DNA of 64,000 nucleotides from Mangrovibacterium lignilyticum (GTDB taxonomy: Bacteria; Bacteroidota; Bacteroidia; Bacteroidales; Prolixibacteraceae): contig NZ_WKLH01000002.1 in the NCBI RefSeq assembly GCF_010882175.1, forward strand, positions 1,178,001-1,242,000, read 5' to 3'. How positions within the stretch are numbered: the stretch's first letter is position 1; every line of letters begins with the position of its first letter. The notes below the pieces were generated by a model, which saw only the letters and a program-made list of their open reading frames with translations, had not been told where the DNA came from and did not search any database. A program made the position numbers and the translations under genes. Positions 14,679 to 24,470 of this stretch are shown here, in pieces.

Positions 14679-17417
14679 TTATTTTCCTCGGATTTGAATC
14701 CGGGCTGTTTGCAAACCTTCGGATTCGGCTGTAAGAATGATGGTTCCCGGTTCACCTATCTTTGCCCGAACAATCACCAATACCAGCCCATTGAAAGCCT
14801 CCCGTTCGGAAAGAGTAAATGATTTCATGTTGGTTGGATCTCCATTGTCGGTCGCTACAATTTCGCCCGAACCTTCTATCTTAAACTGAATTAAATTCGA
14901 TGCATCCGGCACCGTCAGACCACCTTTATCAGCTACTTTCACAGTTATAAATGCAAGGTCGTCGCCATCGGCAATTAGTTCGCTACGATCTGTTTTGGCC
15001 AATAACTGACTTGCGCTGCCAGTTGTGCGAACAACTTCTTCAGCCCATTTTTGACCATCTTTGTAGGCTATTGCTTTCAACTCGCCCTGTTCATATAGCA
15101 CATCGTCCCAACGCAGGCGGTACTCGTATGCTGCTTTTTTCTTTTTACCCAGCGATTTTCCATTCAGGAACAATTCGACTTCGTCGCCTGAGGTAAATAC
15201 ATGCACCGGGGTAATTTGTCCGAGCCGGTCCGGCCAGTTCCAGTGCGGCAGAATGTGCACCATCGGATAATCGGGGCGCCAGCGCGACTGATACAGGTAA
15301 AAACGGTCTTTGGGGAAGCCAGCCAGATCGATGATTCCGGAATAGGAACTACGCGACTGATAGTAAGGTGTCTGTTCACCCAGGTAGTCGAAACCATTCC
15401 ATACAAATTCGCCGGCCACAAACGGATGGGCATCCTGGGCAGCAAACACTTTATCGGCACTGGAGCCAAAATCAACAGCGTACAGTTCGTACGAACTGAC
15501 CTGTGCCAATTTTGAATCGCCGCCCATCCCGTCGCGAACCGGCGAGCTAACCGCATCGGTTACGGGGAAAAGGTACACGCCACGACTACTAAAAGCCGAA
15601 GCTGTCTCGGTGCTTATAATCATTTTATCCGGGAATTTCGCGTGAAATGCCTCGTATTGCGGTGCTGTACGAATCCGGTCGGTTCCTTCAAACATCTTGT
15701 CCTGCCGGATTCCTTCGCCCTGGTAGTTCAGGCCGATCATATCGGCAACTGCGGGCAATTCCATAAAAGGCTTGGCAAAGTTCATTGCCGTGATGGTCGG
15801 ACGCGCCGGGTCTTCCTGTTTCACAAAATCAACCATTCGCTGAGCCACTGCTGCGCCGGCAGCACCATTATATTGTTCGCCCACTTCGTTCCCGAAGCTC
15901 CAGGCTATTACCGAGGGATGATTCCGGTCGCGACGGATGAATGCCCGTGTATCCGGTTCCGACCAATCCGGGAAAATCAAATGAAAATCGTACGGCGTTT
16001 TCTTTCGCTCCCACGAGTCAAAGATTTCGTCGATTACCAGGAATCCCATGCGATCCGTTAGTTCGAGCAACTCCGGCGCCGGTGGATTGTGAGCCAGTCG
16101 AATGGCGTTGCAGCCCATTTCAGCCAGTATTTCCAACTGCCGTTCAGCAGCCCGTTTATTGAATGCGGCGCCCAATGCACCTAAGTCATGGTGTTGGGTT
16201 ACCCCTTGAATTCTAATTTTTTCACCATTTACAACTAGCCCGCTATCAGGGTCAAATTGAATGTCGCGGATGCCAAAACGTGTTTCGTAAGTGTCAATCG
16301 TTTCGCCATTTTTCAAAACCTTGGTTACTGCCACATACAAATTCGGTTTTTGCGATGGAGACGGCCCCCAGAGCAGCGGGTTTTCGACCAAAACAGAATC
16401 CTTCAGCCGAACGCTTTCCCCTGCGGGTACCATCGCATCCATCGACGAAGATGAGGCAACAGCTGTCGCTGTCCGGTTTCCGTCAGCATCCAAGGTATAA
16501 ATTTTGCTTTCAAGCTGAACTGAAGCATCTGTCGGGGAATCATTATCAATTTTCAAGTCTAAAAGAACCGTTGCCGACTCTTTTGAACTATTTTTTGAAC
16601 TGATGTAAGTGCCCCATTGCCCCACATGAACCGGATTGGTTTTGACAAGCCAGACATTCCGGTACAGCCCGCCGCCCAGATACCAGCGTGCCGAATAGTT
16701 TGGGTTATCCAGGCGAATCGCCAACTGGTTGTCTCGCCCATAAACCAAATAAGGCGTTAAATCGAGCCGGAAAGACGCATAACCATAGGGCCAACCACCA
16801 ACCAAGTGCCCGTTACACCAAACCATGGCGTATGACATGGCACCATCGATATCCAGGAAAATGGATTTGCCTTTGTCGGAGGCCGGAACAGCAATCTTTT
16901 TACGGTACCAGGCGACCCCGTTTGAAGGCAAACGGCCCATGCCGCCTCCCACTTCCGAATCCCAGCCTTCCTGAAACGGGCCTTTGATGGCCCAATCATG
17001 GGGTAGCCTGACCGTTTCCCATTCGTGGTCGTCGAAATCAAGCTGCACAAAAGGGAAATCGCCACCGGGGTTCCCTTCGGGGCGCAGGTGCCGTGGGTTT
17101 GCTTCGGCGATAAACTTATTGGCCGAAGGTAATATCCAGGGCTTTAAAACATCGGCTTTCAACTCAATCCCGACACTTTCAGTCGGTTTCGAGTCGGCGT
17201 CTTTCACCAGGTTCCCCTCGTCGGTTTGCGGACGAACATCATACATCAACTTATCAGCAAGTGAGCCTGAAGGGTATTTGTAAAAGTGCCAATCGTTGTT
17301 AATCCGAATTCGTTGGCGCCCGCCGATCACCTGATTTACCTGCGCGTTACAGCTCATCAATCCGCATAATGTACAGAAAAACAGCAGCCACCTCAATTTA
17401 CTTGTAAAAAAAAACAT
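14679..17417 (-). CDS. GH2 beta-galactosidase-like glycosidase
   Basis: This 912-residue GH2 enzyme carries a lipoprotein-type signal (GLMSC, Cys23). Jelly-roll sugar-binding domain at about 125-260 (WETVRLPHDWAIKGPF, FLDIDGAMSYAMVWCNGHLV); immunoglobulin-like domain to about 385; TIM barrel from about 395. The acid/base is Glu511 in IAWSFGNEVGEQY, and the probable nucleophile is Glu604 in MIISTETASAFSSRGVY. GEFVWNGFDYLGE follows, then C-terminal Ig-like domains of the DUF4982 kind ending with VPDASNLIQFKIEG. Most relatives are beta-galactosidases; in a glucuronoarabinoxylan locus it may remove galactose caps from side chains. Other beta-linked sugars are possible. Confidence 0.82.
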   Translation of the reverse strand: MFFFTSKLRWLLFFCTLCGLMSCNAQVNQVIGGRQRIRINNDWHFYKYPSGSLADKLMYDVRPQTDEGNLVKDADSKPTESVGIELKADVLKPWILPSANKFIAEANPRHLRPEGNPGGDFPFVQLDFDDHEWETVRLPHDWAIKGPFQEGWDSEVGGGMGRLPSNGVAWYRKKIAVPASDKGKSIFLDIDGAMSYAMVWCNGHLVGGWPYGYASFRLDLTPYLVYGRDNQLAIRLDNPNYSARWYLGGGLYRNVWLVKTNPVHVGQWGTYISSKNSSKESATVLLDLKIDNDSPTDASVQLESKIYTLDADGNRTATAVASSSSMDAMVPAGESVRLKDSVLVENPLLWGPSPSQKPNLYVAVTKVLKNGETIDTYETRFGIRDIQFDPDSGLVVNGEKIRIQGVTQHHDLGALGAAFNKRAAERQLEILAEMGCNAIRLAHNPPAPELLELTDRMGFLVIDEIFDSWERKKTPYDFHLIFPDWSEPDTRAFIRRDRNHPSVIAWSFGNEVGEQYNGAAGAAVAQRMVDFVKQEDPARPTITAMNFAKPFMELPAVADMIGLNYQGEGIRQDKMFEGTDRIRTAPQYEAFHAKFPDKMIISTETASAFSSRGVYLFPVTDAVSSPVRDGMGGDSKLAQVSSYELYAVDFGSSADKVFAAQDAHPFVAGEFVWNGFDYLGEQTPYYQSRSSYSGIIDLAGFPKDRFYLYQSRWRPDYPMVHILPHWNWPDRLGQITPVHVFTSGDEVELFLNGKSLGKKKKAAYEYRLRWDDVLYEQGELKAIAYKDGQKWAEEVVRTTGSASQLLAKTDRSELIADGDDLAFITVKVADKGGLTVPDASNLIQFKIEGSGEIVATDNGDPTNMKSFTLSEREAFNGLVLVIVRAKIGEPGTIILTAESEGLQTARIQIRGK

Positions 17418-17453
17418 ATTCCTGAATTGCTTTTTGTTTCTTATTTTTCGGTC

Positions 17454-19079
17454 CTAATTCGTGATTACAATCGTTATAATACTCTTTGCGGGTATGTTTA
17501 ACCCGACTTCCGAATCATTCGCAACAAGCATCTCCTTCTTGCGATTTACAAACTCAGAGGTCCTGTATGTAGTGGCCAAAGATGCGGAACCGGGTAATGC
17601 GATGGTCACCTCCGGAATTTCGGAATCAGAGGGATTGACAGCAACAATTACCAACTTATCATCGCCCTGATAAGCCGTCAAACTCAATGCTGTTGTTGTG
17701 TTATCAAGTTCTGCTTTAATTCGAACGGATCCCGGACGGATAAACTTGGAGAACTGAGACATCGCATAACCTCGTTTCAGAATCTGGCCGCGAGTTGTTC
17801 CTCGCTCACCATCTCCCAGAAACGAATAATACCGACGGATATACCACCAGATATAAGCATTCCAGTTATAACTCAAACAGGTCTGAATTTCCGTCACCAT
17901 TTCCATGGTTTCGTTCCAAACACGACCAACAGGGGTATCTGCTGTCCAATTATCCGGATTATTACCGCTGTCGAGATTTAGCAGGTGTTCTGTCATCCAT
18001 ATTTCTTTCCCTTTTTGCGCTGCAAGAGGATATCTTGCCAGTCCCGAGCCATATAAATGTCCGCCAATAATATCGAGATTCGCTGCGGCGTTCGGATCAT
18101 TCAAAATGTCGTCCGTATAAGCATGATTCGAATTTAGAGACTCAGCAGCCAGAACTTTGGCTCCGGAAATGGAACCGGCATTGTTCTTCATAAAATTTAA
18201 CAGTTGAGCGATGGTATACTCACAACCTTCGTAACCGGCTAGCCAATCGGGTTCGTTTTGAATTGAAACCACATCAACCGTGGCACCCTGTGAATCCATA
18301 TATTGGATAAACTCATTAATATAGTTCGCAAAATCAGCATAGTGCTCTTCCTGCAAATGTCCGCCTCCGTCGGTGCTGCTATTGCTTTTCCATTCTGCCG
18401 GCGGAGACCAGGGACTGGCCAGTACCTTTACTTTACGCTCATTCGCCAGCTTAATGGTATTTACCAATCCAGCCCAGTCATTTTTATCCGAGGACAAACG
18501 TACCCGCAATATTGAGAGTCCTAAATCATCATCCCCGGTACCAAAAGCTAAGTTCATTTCACTTTCGCTTAAATAATCCGTACCCCAGATCATATTGGCG
18601 CCACCAAATCCGGAAATTGTCTGATAGCTGGTATTGGGGTCTAAAGAAATATTAATCTTGGGAGTTGGTTTAGCGGCTTGCTTCAGAATAATTGTGTCAG
18701 CTTGCCCACCACTATACGAACGCAGGATAATTTTCTGCTGGTTGGCGCTCATCGTCTGGTTTGCAGAAAAGGAAACTGTGACAGTCGTTTGGGAGTCACC
18801 TTTGTCGGCATCCCCTCCTGAACCGGGTGTAATTTGACTAATAAATTTTTCGCCGCTTACAACATCTCCTGCCTTAACCGTCCAATTCGTATTAGCCCAA
18901 TTCACGTCCAGAACAACATCGCCACCATCAGCAGGAAGATCTTCAGATGGAAGAGAACTTTCATCGAAAGCTAGAGAAACGGATACTTCAATTTCGTCAT
19001 TCGTATCCGTTGAACATCCCGACAAAAGCAGGAAAGATATCCCCAAAAGGGATAGCAGCAATTGGTTTGGTCTAGTCAT
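17454..19079 (-). CDS. GH30_8-type glucuronoxylanase lipoprotein with BACON-like domain
   Basis: This 541-residue lipoprotein (LLLSGC, Cys22) is probably surface-exposed. A BACON-like beta domain spans about 35-135 (NTNWTVKAG; ANQQKIILRSYSGG). The GH30 catalytic barrel and side beta-domain follow (ISGFGGANMIWG at 155-166; acid/base Glu276 in SIQNEPDW; nucleophile Glu364 in IWMTEHLL). The loop WWYIRRYYSF (411-420) keeps Trp412, Arg416 and Tyr418, matching the positions that bind the methylglucuronic acid side group in GH30_8 glucuronoxylanases. It should therefore cut xylan at sites set by glucuronic acid. It heads the operon of GH2, GH115, esterase, transporter, GH10 and GH43. Confidence 0.88.
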   Translation of the reverse strand: MTRPNQLLLSLLGISFLLLSGCSTDTNDEIEVSVSLAFDESSLPSEDLPADGGDVVLDVNWANTNWTVKAGDVVSGEKFISQITPGSGGDADKGDSQTTVTVSFSANQTMSANQQKIILRSYSGGQADTIILKQAAKPTPKINISLDPNTSYQTISGFGGANMIWGTDYLSESEMNLAFGTGDDDLGLSILRVRLSSDKNDWAGLVNTIKLANERKVKVLASPWSPPAEWKSNSSTDGGGHLQEEHYADFANYINEFIQYMDSQGATVDVVSIQNEPDWLAGYEGCEYTIAQLLNFMKNNAGSISGAKVLAAESLNSNHAYTDDILNDPNAAANLDIIGGHLYGSGLARYPLAAQKGKEIWMTEHLLNLDSGNNPDNWTADTPVGRVWNETMEMVTEIQTCLSYNWNAYIWWYIRRYYSFLGDGERGTTRGQILKRGYAMSQFSKFIRPGSVRIKAELDNTTTALSLTAYQGDDKLVIVAVNPSDSEIPEVTIALPGSASLATTYRTSEFVNRKKEMLVANDSEVGLNIPAKSIITIVITN

Positions 19080-19391
19080 TGAATTGGTTTGATAAATTTG
19101 GTTTTAAACGAATCTGTATTTTCGCTCAGCGAAACAGCCAATAAGCTATTCCGTACTTTCAAAAATAAACCACCTCTCTGAAGCTGATTTCTAATTTCGA
19201 ATATTTCATTTCTAATTTTATACACAAAGTCATTTCAAGAGAGCTGTAGCGCCTGTATCAATCCAAGGAAGTCGTCTTATTTACCCAATATTGCATCTCC
19301 GGTTTGTAATCCGAAGCCGGCATAAATAAAACAAAAGGAGACTGTCCCAAAAAGACAATCTCCCTTCCAATGATAGAACAGTATATACTTC
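19080..19391. other. Intergenic region between two xylan operons
   Basis: No gene. It contains the terminator of the upstream SusCD-GH10 operon (19327-19363) and the presumed promoter of the GH30-led operon. An odd-centred dyad TTTCGCT-C-AGCGAAA lies at 19120-19134, about 41 nt before the GH30 start, and could be a regulator site. No exact TAnnTTTG element was found. Confidence 0.4.
19327..19363 (-). terminator. Intrinsic terminator after the SusCD-GH10 operon
   Basis: On the minus strand GGAGATTGTC pairs with GACAGTCTCC (10 bp with one G-U pair) around a 7-nt loop and runs into TTTTGTTTTATTTAT. It lies 29 nt beyond the GH10-CBM stop, a textbook position and form. Confidence 0.85.
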
Positions 19392-21566
19392 TTAGTTACT
19401 CTCAAATCCATCAGCGAATCCGCCATAAGCAGGCTTTCTGGAATACCCCTCGGCCCATAAACCAATGGGCTCTCCTGCTCTCCACGATGAGCTCGCCGGA
19501 CTATCAAGCGGACTCCAAGCCGTAATTCCATATCGTTGCGCTGCGGGAATCAGTTCAAAATATTTTTGAACAACATATTTGTACATCTCTGCTTGCGCTT
19601 GGTAATCTTCATCAGTCGCTTCTGATGTTTTTGTGCCGTCGATACCGATATCCAATTCCGAAATTTTAATCAATTTACCGGTTGCAGCGAGCAGTTCGAA
19701 CATTTGGCTAATCTTATCCTTATCCGAACTGACGTTAATGTGCATTTGGGTTCCGATGCCATCAACCCGGGCACCTTTACTCTCGATATACGCCACGTAA
19801 GCGATCAAGCCTTTACATTTATCCAGATTGTACTCCAGGTTATAATCGTTGATGAACAACTTATCGTCACTGTTTCCATACTGAGCAGCCAGGTTGAAAG
19901 CCATAACAGCATAATCTTTGCCCAGGTAATCCTGCCAGTAGAACTCATCGGCTGCCAGGTCTGTTTTACCGATGCCCGATTTCAGGTCGTAAGGGCTGCC
20001 GTCATCCATTGGTTCGTTGACCACATCCCAGGCTTTGACGTAATCTTTGGTATTTGTGACCATTTTAGAGATCCAATCAGTCAAGGCTGCGTCAACCAAT
20101 TCTTTTTTGGCCTCATCGCTTTTTTCGACAACAAATCCTTCTTCCGAAGAACCGCCAGAGGCTTTCGCAAGCACAAAATTATCCATGTAGACTGTTCCCG
20201 CCATTGAGCCGTAACTGATAATCAAATTAATACGCTCACCAGAAGTTGGAGTAACCGGTAATTCCACTTTAGTCCAGTCGTTATTTAGGTAAACGGTTCC
20301 AAAACCGTCTGCACCATCCTGCCACGAACTGCTTTGTAACTCTGGTCTGATGTCTCCATTCGGATTGTCATGTCTGATATAAAAACTCAACACATATTCT
20401 TCTCCTTCTTCCAAAGGAGCATCAAACGTGTAAGCAGATTGCACTTCCCAGAAATTAACCGCCGACGGGTTATAAACTTTAATGCAGTAACCAGATCCGC
20501 CATATCCTTCGCCATCAGCAGACAAGGTTCGCGTAGAGGAATTTCCCCAGCCTCCCCAGCCGTTAATATTTCCGGCTTCAAAATCGCCATTGTTAATCAG
20601 GTTAACAAAAGAAGCTTCTCCCTGGGTGTCGATAACAAAGAAGTTATCGACATCAACATAGTAAGTAACGCCAGGTTGATAGCCTAAGTCCAGATTAACT
20701 TTAAATGTACCGGCTTCAAAATCGTTTACCTGGCATTCTACCTTTTTCCAGTATTTTTGTGTTACAAAGGTTTCGGTAGCTGCCCCCGTCCCCATCCAGT
20801 CTTTTGATGGGGTGTTGTTTGACAAGCCTTGGAAGGAAAGACGTCCTTCGCCGACTTGATCTGACTTAATGTAAAGAATAATTTTATAGGCATGCCCTTC
20901 AACGAGGGTAACATCCGGAGTTGTCAGCTGAAGTTCCGTTGCCTCTGATGAAGCTGACGAGGCAACCAGCTTTATGGCATCGGTGCCGGCAGCCATTCCT
21001 CCACCGGTTTCGATGGTAATACCATCTCCGCTATTATCCGTTCCCCAGCCATTAAACGAGCCATCTTCCAGCCCACTCCGATCCAACGAGTTGGCAATAA
21101 CCTGAGGTTCGACGGCTAAGGGTGCAATTACGCCATTCAGGTAAGTTGCATTTTGATTGGCATGCCAGCACAGGGTGTGTCCAAAAATGCTCAGGCCACC
21201 CTCTTGGGCTGTAGCTGCAAATTTCTCTATACTCGTAAGATCCAAACTTCCGTCGCTCTGTACGACAGCACCGTGTTTCATTTCCCAGCCGGCCGTAATT
21301 TCATCAAAATTGCTGACGATTTGGCTGTATGCCAATCCTTGTTTGTTGAAATCGCCAACCGATACGCCAGCCCCCAACTTAAAGTCGGGGTCCGTGCTGC
21401 GATCGACATAAGATTTCAGCACATCGTAATCGTTCAAATACTCCAGCTTGGCAATACTTTCCGGTTTCTCCACCTTGTAGTCAAGCAAACTATCGTCGAC
21501 GCAAGATACCATTACCGAAAGAGTAACCGCACCAAGCAATATTTTATTTAAATATTTCATATTCAT
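19392..21566 (-). CDS. GH10 xylanase with tandem CBM insert, outer-membrane lipoprotein
   Basis: This is a 724-residue lipoprotein (VMVSC, Cys22). The GH10 barrel starts at about 35-145 (LGAGVSVGDFNKQ, FGHTLCWHANQN), is interrupted by two CBM4/22-like beta-sandwiches (about 160-312 and 322-468, each opening with a GxFE/GSFNGW-type start and ending in VDNFFV or MDNFVL), and resumes to the end. The acid/base is Glu518 in AWDVVNEPMDDG; the nucleophile is Glu637 in IKISELDIGID. This split architecture is a hallmark of the surface xylanase in Bacteroidetes xylan loci, where it makes large fragments for SusC import. Last gene of the SusC-SusD-SusC-SusD-DUF1735 operon and followed by a terminator. 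Confidence 0.94.
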   Translation of the reverse strand: MNMKYLNKILLGAVTLSVMVSCVDDSLLDYKVEKPESIAKLEYLNDYDVLKSYVDRSTDPDFKLGAGVSVGDFNKQGLAYSQIVSNFDEITAGWEMKHGAVVQSDGSLDLTSIEKFAATAQEGGLSIFGHTLCWHANQNATYLNGVIAPLAVEPQVIANSLDRSGLEDGSFNGWGTDNSGDGITIETGGGMAAGTDAIKLVASSASSEATELQLTTPDVTLVEGHAYKIILYIKSDQVGEGRLSFQGLSNNTPSKDWMGTGAATETFVTQKYWKKVECQVNDFEAGTFKVNLDLGYQPGVTYYVDVDNFFVIDTQGEASFVNLINNGDFEAGNINGWGGWGNSSTRTLSADGEGYGGSGYCIKVYNPSAVNFWEVQSAYTFDAPLEEGEEYVLSFYIRHDNPNGDIRPELQSSSWQDGADGFGTVYLNNDWTKVELPVTPTSGERINLIISYGSMAGTVYMDNFVLAKASGGSSEEGFVVEKSDEAKKELVDAALTDWISKMVTNTKDYVKAWDVVNEPMDDGSPYDLKSGIGKTDLAADEFYWQDYLGKDYAVMAFNLAAQYGNSDDKLFINDYNLEYNLDKCKGLIAYVAYIESKGARVDGIGTQMHINVSSDKDKISQMFELLAATGKLIKISELDIGIDGTKTSEATDEDYQAQAEMYKYVVQKYFELIPAAQRYGITAWSPLDSPASSSWRAGEPIGLWAEGYSRKPAYGGFADGFESN

Positions 21567-21580
21567 CTTGATTTAAGCGA

Positions 21581-22615
21581 TTAATTTTCGTTATATGATG
21601 GAGAGTATGTTTCCAAAACAACACCTCGGTTACGGGCAACAAGCGTATCTTTTGTCGCGTAGGTTTTACCGTCCATGTCAATGGTATAATCGAGATAGAT
21701 TGCACTACGGTCCGTATTTCCCCAACTGTTCTTTTCACCATCAACAACATAAGAGCCACTACCCGAAGCCGTGAAACCCTCATCGTTTGTTGAAACGGTA
21801 CATCCATTCCCATTGAAGGTCAGGAGCAATGTACATGTTTCGGCCACATTACTGGTATTTACAACGCTTACCGGATATTCAACGGTTGTTAATGAAGCGG
21901 TTGTCATTTCACAAACCTCATCGTCTTCCACATAAGTTTCGTGTCTGACATTGGTCGTGCTTGAAGCTCCTTCTGTAATCTGGTCAACACCACGGCGCAG
22001 GTAATACCCGTGCCATGGGTTAATAAACTTGACGCAATAAAGCACATAGTCCTTGGGAAGCACGTCCCAATCCGCCGGGTTCACACTATTGGCAGTGGCT
22101 GACTTTGGTTGCCCTGAAAGAATTGAATCAGCATTGGCCACACTGGTCATCCGCAATGGGATCACATAGGTATTGGTCAATGCGTTCGGATCGGCAAAAA
22201 AGGCATCTGTCAATTGGATTTCCACACCATCAGTCAGTGTATTGTCCAGCACAATCTGATCAGCTGCCATTGAAAAATAGTTCGATGGCATTGCTGTAAC
22301 GGGAGAAGCAAAGTCCTCGTCGAAGTATAAATTATTGCACAACGAATTATCAACAGCAATGTCAATTGCAATCGAATTATCATTGGAATACACACCACCC
22401 ATTGTTGCATAGATTTTACATTTATACTCGTTATCCAGGGTATTGTCGGCCGTTCTGTCTTCACCCAAAACAATCGTCCTCACCGGATATTGGTAGGCAA
22501 AATAAACGGAAGAATAATCATAGTCAGGGAAATCAAACTCCTGGTTCTGACAAGAAGTTACCAGTAAGGAAAATAATCCGACAGATAAGATCAATATTAA
22601 TTTAAACTGTTTCAT
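21581..22615 (-). CDS. DUF1735-type surface glycan-binding lipoprotein candidate
   Basis: This 344-residue lipoprotein has signal MKQFKLILILSVGLFSLLVT followed by SC (Cys22). The N-terminal region (YSSVYFAYQYPVRTIVLGED, a CKIYATMGGVYSN segment, and TYVIPLRMTSV) is typical of DUF1735. The C-terminal beta-rich region (HGYYLRRGVDQI; VDGEKNSWGNTDRSAIYLDY) resembles DUF5627. Such proteins directly after SusD in a locus usually act as non-catalytic surface glycan-binding proteins. Here it sits between SusD and the surface GH10, so xylan binding is the natural inference. Confidence 0.75.
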   Translation of the reverse strand: MKQFKLILILSVGLFSLLVTSCQNQEFDFPDYDYSSVYFAYQYPVRTIVLGEDRTADNTLDNEYKCKIYATMGGVYSNDNSIAIDIAVDNSLCNNLYFDEDFASPVTAMPSNYFSMAADQIVLDNTLTDGVEIQLTDAFFADPNALTNTYVIPLRMTSVANADSILSGQPKSATANSVNPADWDVLPKDYVLYCVKFINPWHGYYLRRGVDQITEGASSTTNVRHETYVEDDEVCEMTTASLTTVEYPVSVVNTSNVAETCTLLLTFNGNGCTVSTNDEGFTASGSGSYVVDGEKNSWGNTDRSAIYLDYTIDMDGKTYATKDTLVARNRGVVLETYSPSYNEN

Positions 22616-22650
22616 ATTTTACAATCTTTATCATGTTATTAATCGGTGAA

Positions 22651-24441
22651 TTACCAGCCTGCATTTTGTTGCAGGTTACTCCACTTTTGTACTTCACCAT
22701 AAGGTATCGGGCCATAATACATATAGTCCTTGTATGTTCTCAATTCAACATTGACAGGGGTATAGCTTAAGGTGCCGTTTGTTTGATCAATTTGCACTCC
22801 GGCAGCTGTTTCGTTCAGGTCGCCCAGCGTCACTTTCCACCGGCGCAAATCCCAGAACCGTTTGTTCTCGAAGCACAGCTCCAGGCGTCTTTCATTCCGG
22901 ATCAGCGCTCTCATTTGCTCCTTGTCGCCTTTAACCGATTCCAGGTAAGCATCGTTGTTCGCCGTGCCGACTCCGGCTCTTTCGCGAATTGCTTTAATCA
23001 CATCATAAGCTGAATAGGCATGCCCTCCGTTTCCGGTTGGCCCCCAGGCTTCGTTGGCAGCTTCGGCATAATTCAGGAAAATTTCGGTATAACGAATGCG
23101 AGCTGTATAATGCTTTTGCTGGGTATCGTAATTCGGATTCGGGTTACAATCGTAGCGTAACAACTTGCGCAGGTAGTAACCAGTGCGGGTTGAGTATCCA
23201 CTCTCGCGGTTAATTGCATCGTTATTGGTACCATAGGTTCCAGTTGTAATTACGTCGCTATTCGGGCCTTGGGTACTTCCGTTAACCACAATGTAATCCG
23301 ACAAACGCGGGTCGCGGTTCGCATACGGGTTATTCTCGTCATAGCCGCTATTGGCGTCGTCGATGGGATAACCGTTTAACATCGGGAAAGCATCCACCAG
23401 GTTTTGTGTTGGGTTTACACGCCCGTCGCCATACTGTGAAGGAGGAAAGTTATCAGCCTCCAGCGTATTGCTTTGACTAACATCGCTTCTCCAGATAATC
23501 TCAGCAGGATTTGCCCCGGCAGCAAGGCTTGCAATTTCGGAAGTATTGACATACCAAGTATTTCCGTTTGCGGCCAAACCACTAACGCCACCGATACGGT
23601 CCAGAACAGTCGCGGCGTAGTTGGCAGCATCCTCCCAACTTACCGTAGTTCCTGCACTGTAAGCAGGGCTGGCGGCTAAAAGTGCAGCCTGGGCACGCAC
23701 CGCCTCAACAATACGACCGGTAAGACGGCCACGCATCAGGTTTCCAAAAACACGGTTGTAGTCGCTCGAATTTGTTACTCCCAGGGACACGTATTTTGCA
23801 GGGATCTCGGAACTGGAAATATCACCAAAATCAAGTGGAAGCAGATCGATAGCTTCATCGGCATCCGACATGATTTGGTCGATACATTCCTGGAAGGTGT
23901 TTCTCGGCACGTTAAAATCTGAAGACGTGTTTTCAGAGGCTGTCAGGTTTGGCACACCCAACAATTCGCCACCACTGGTCCATCCGCCGTGAGCCAATAA
24001 AAGATAGTATAACTGAATGGCACGCAAGCCGTAAGCTTCACCTTTCAGCTTATCATTATACATCGAACTAATGACTTCGTCCTTACTCAAGACAACCTGA
24101 TCCACATTTTCGAGAAACAGGTTAATGTACTGAATTGCGTTTCGGCGCCCCTGCCATTGCGACACCGGATTAGTCTCCGAGGTCCACGAACCGGTCGCCA
24201 TTGCTAGATAACTATTGCTGTTATCGTTAGAAACTGCATCGTCGGTTGCCAGGTCACTGTTCGGCGTGCCCGAGTACGGCAGAAGAATATAGGCATTGGC
24301 TAAAATACCTTGTGCATAAGATGGTTCCTCATACATAGCCTCCAGTCCCCTGTTGTTCTCAATTGCGGGTTCAAGCAAATCGTCGCAAGCAGCAACCGGC
24401 AACAGAACGACCAGTATTAAAAGTTTGAATATATTTTTCAT
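22651..24441 (-). CDS. SusD/RagB-like outer-membrane lipoprotein (second pair)
   Basis: This 596-residue lipoprotein (LPVAAC, Cys19) has the SusD fold: N-terminal helices with RNAIQYINLFLENV, a YGLRAIQLYYLLLAHGGW tetratricopeptide-like helix, LIRNERRLELCFENKRFWDL and RRW, and the closing PIPYGEVQKW plus QQNAGW. It pairs with the SusC-like gene that ends 30 nt upstream. SusD proteins form the hinged lid that captures glycan for the transporter. The partner is the shorter SusC of the two in this operon. Confidence 0.92.
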   Translation of the reverse strand: MKNIFKLLILVVLLPVAACDDLLEPAIENNRGLEAMYEEPSYAQGILANAYILLPYSGTPNSDLATDDAVSNDNSNSYLAMATGSWTSETNPVSQWQGRRNAIQYINLFLENVDQVVLSKDEVISSMYNDKLKGEAYGLRAIQLYYLLLAHGGWTSGGELLGVPNLTASENTSSDFNVPRNTFQECIDQIMSDADEAIDLLPLDFGDISSSEIPAKYVSLGVTNSSDYNRVFGNLMRGRLTGRIVEAVRAQAALLAASPAYSAGTTVSWEDAANYAATVLDRIGGVSGLAANGNTWYVNTSEIASLAAGANPAEIIWRSDVSQSNTLEADNFPPSQYGDGRVNPTQNLVDAFPMLNGYPIDDANSGYDENNPYANRDPRLSDYIVVNGSTQGPNSDVITTGTYGTNNDAINRESGYSTRTGYYLRKLLRYDCNPNPNYDTQQKHYTARIRYTEIFLNYAEAANEAWGPTGNGGHAYSAYDVIKAIRERAGVGTANNDAYLESVKGDKEQMRALIRNERRLELCFENKRFWDLRRWKVTLGDLNETAAGVQIDQTNGTLSYTPVNVELRTYKDYMYYGPIPYGEVQKWSNLQQNAGW

Positions 24442-24470
24442 AATCGAATTACTTTTTTATTACTTATCCG

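Noticed and set aside
19392-21566. Apparent disruption of the GH10 by foreign sequence
   Set aside because: The interruption is a pair of in-frame CBM4/22-like domains, a known architecture of Bacteroidota surface xylanases, not an insertion event.
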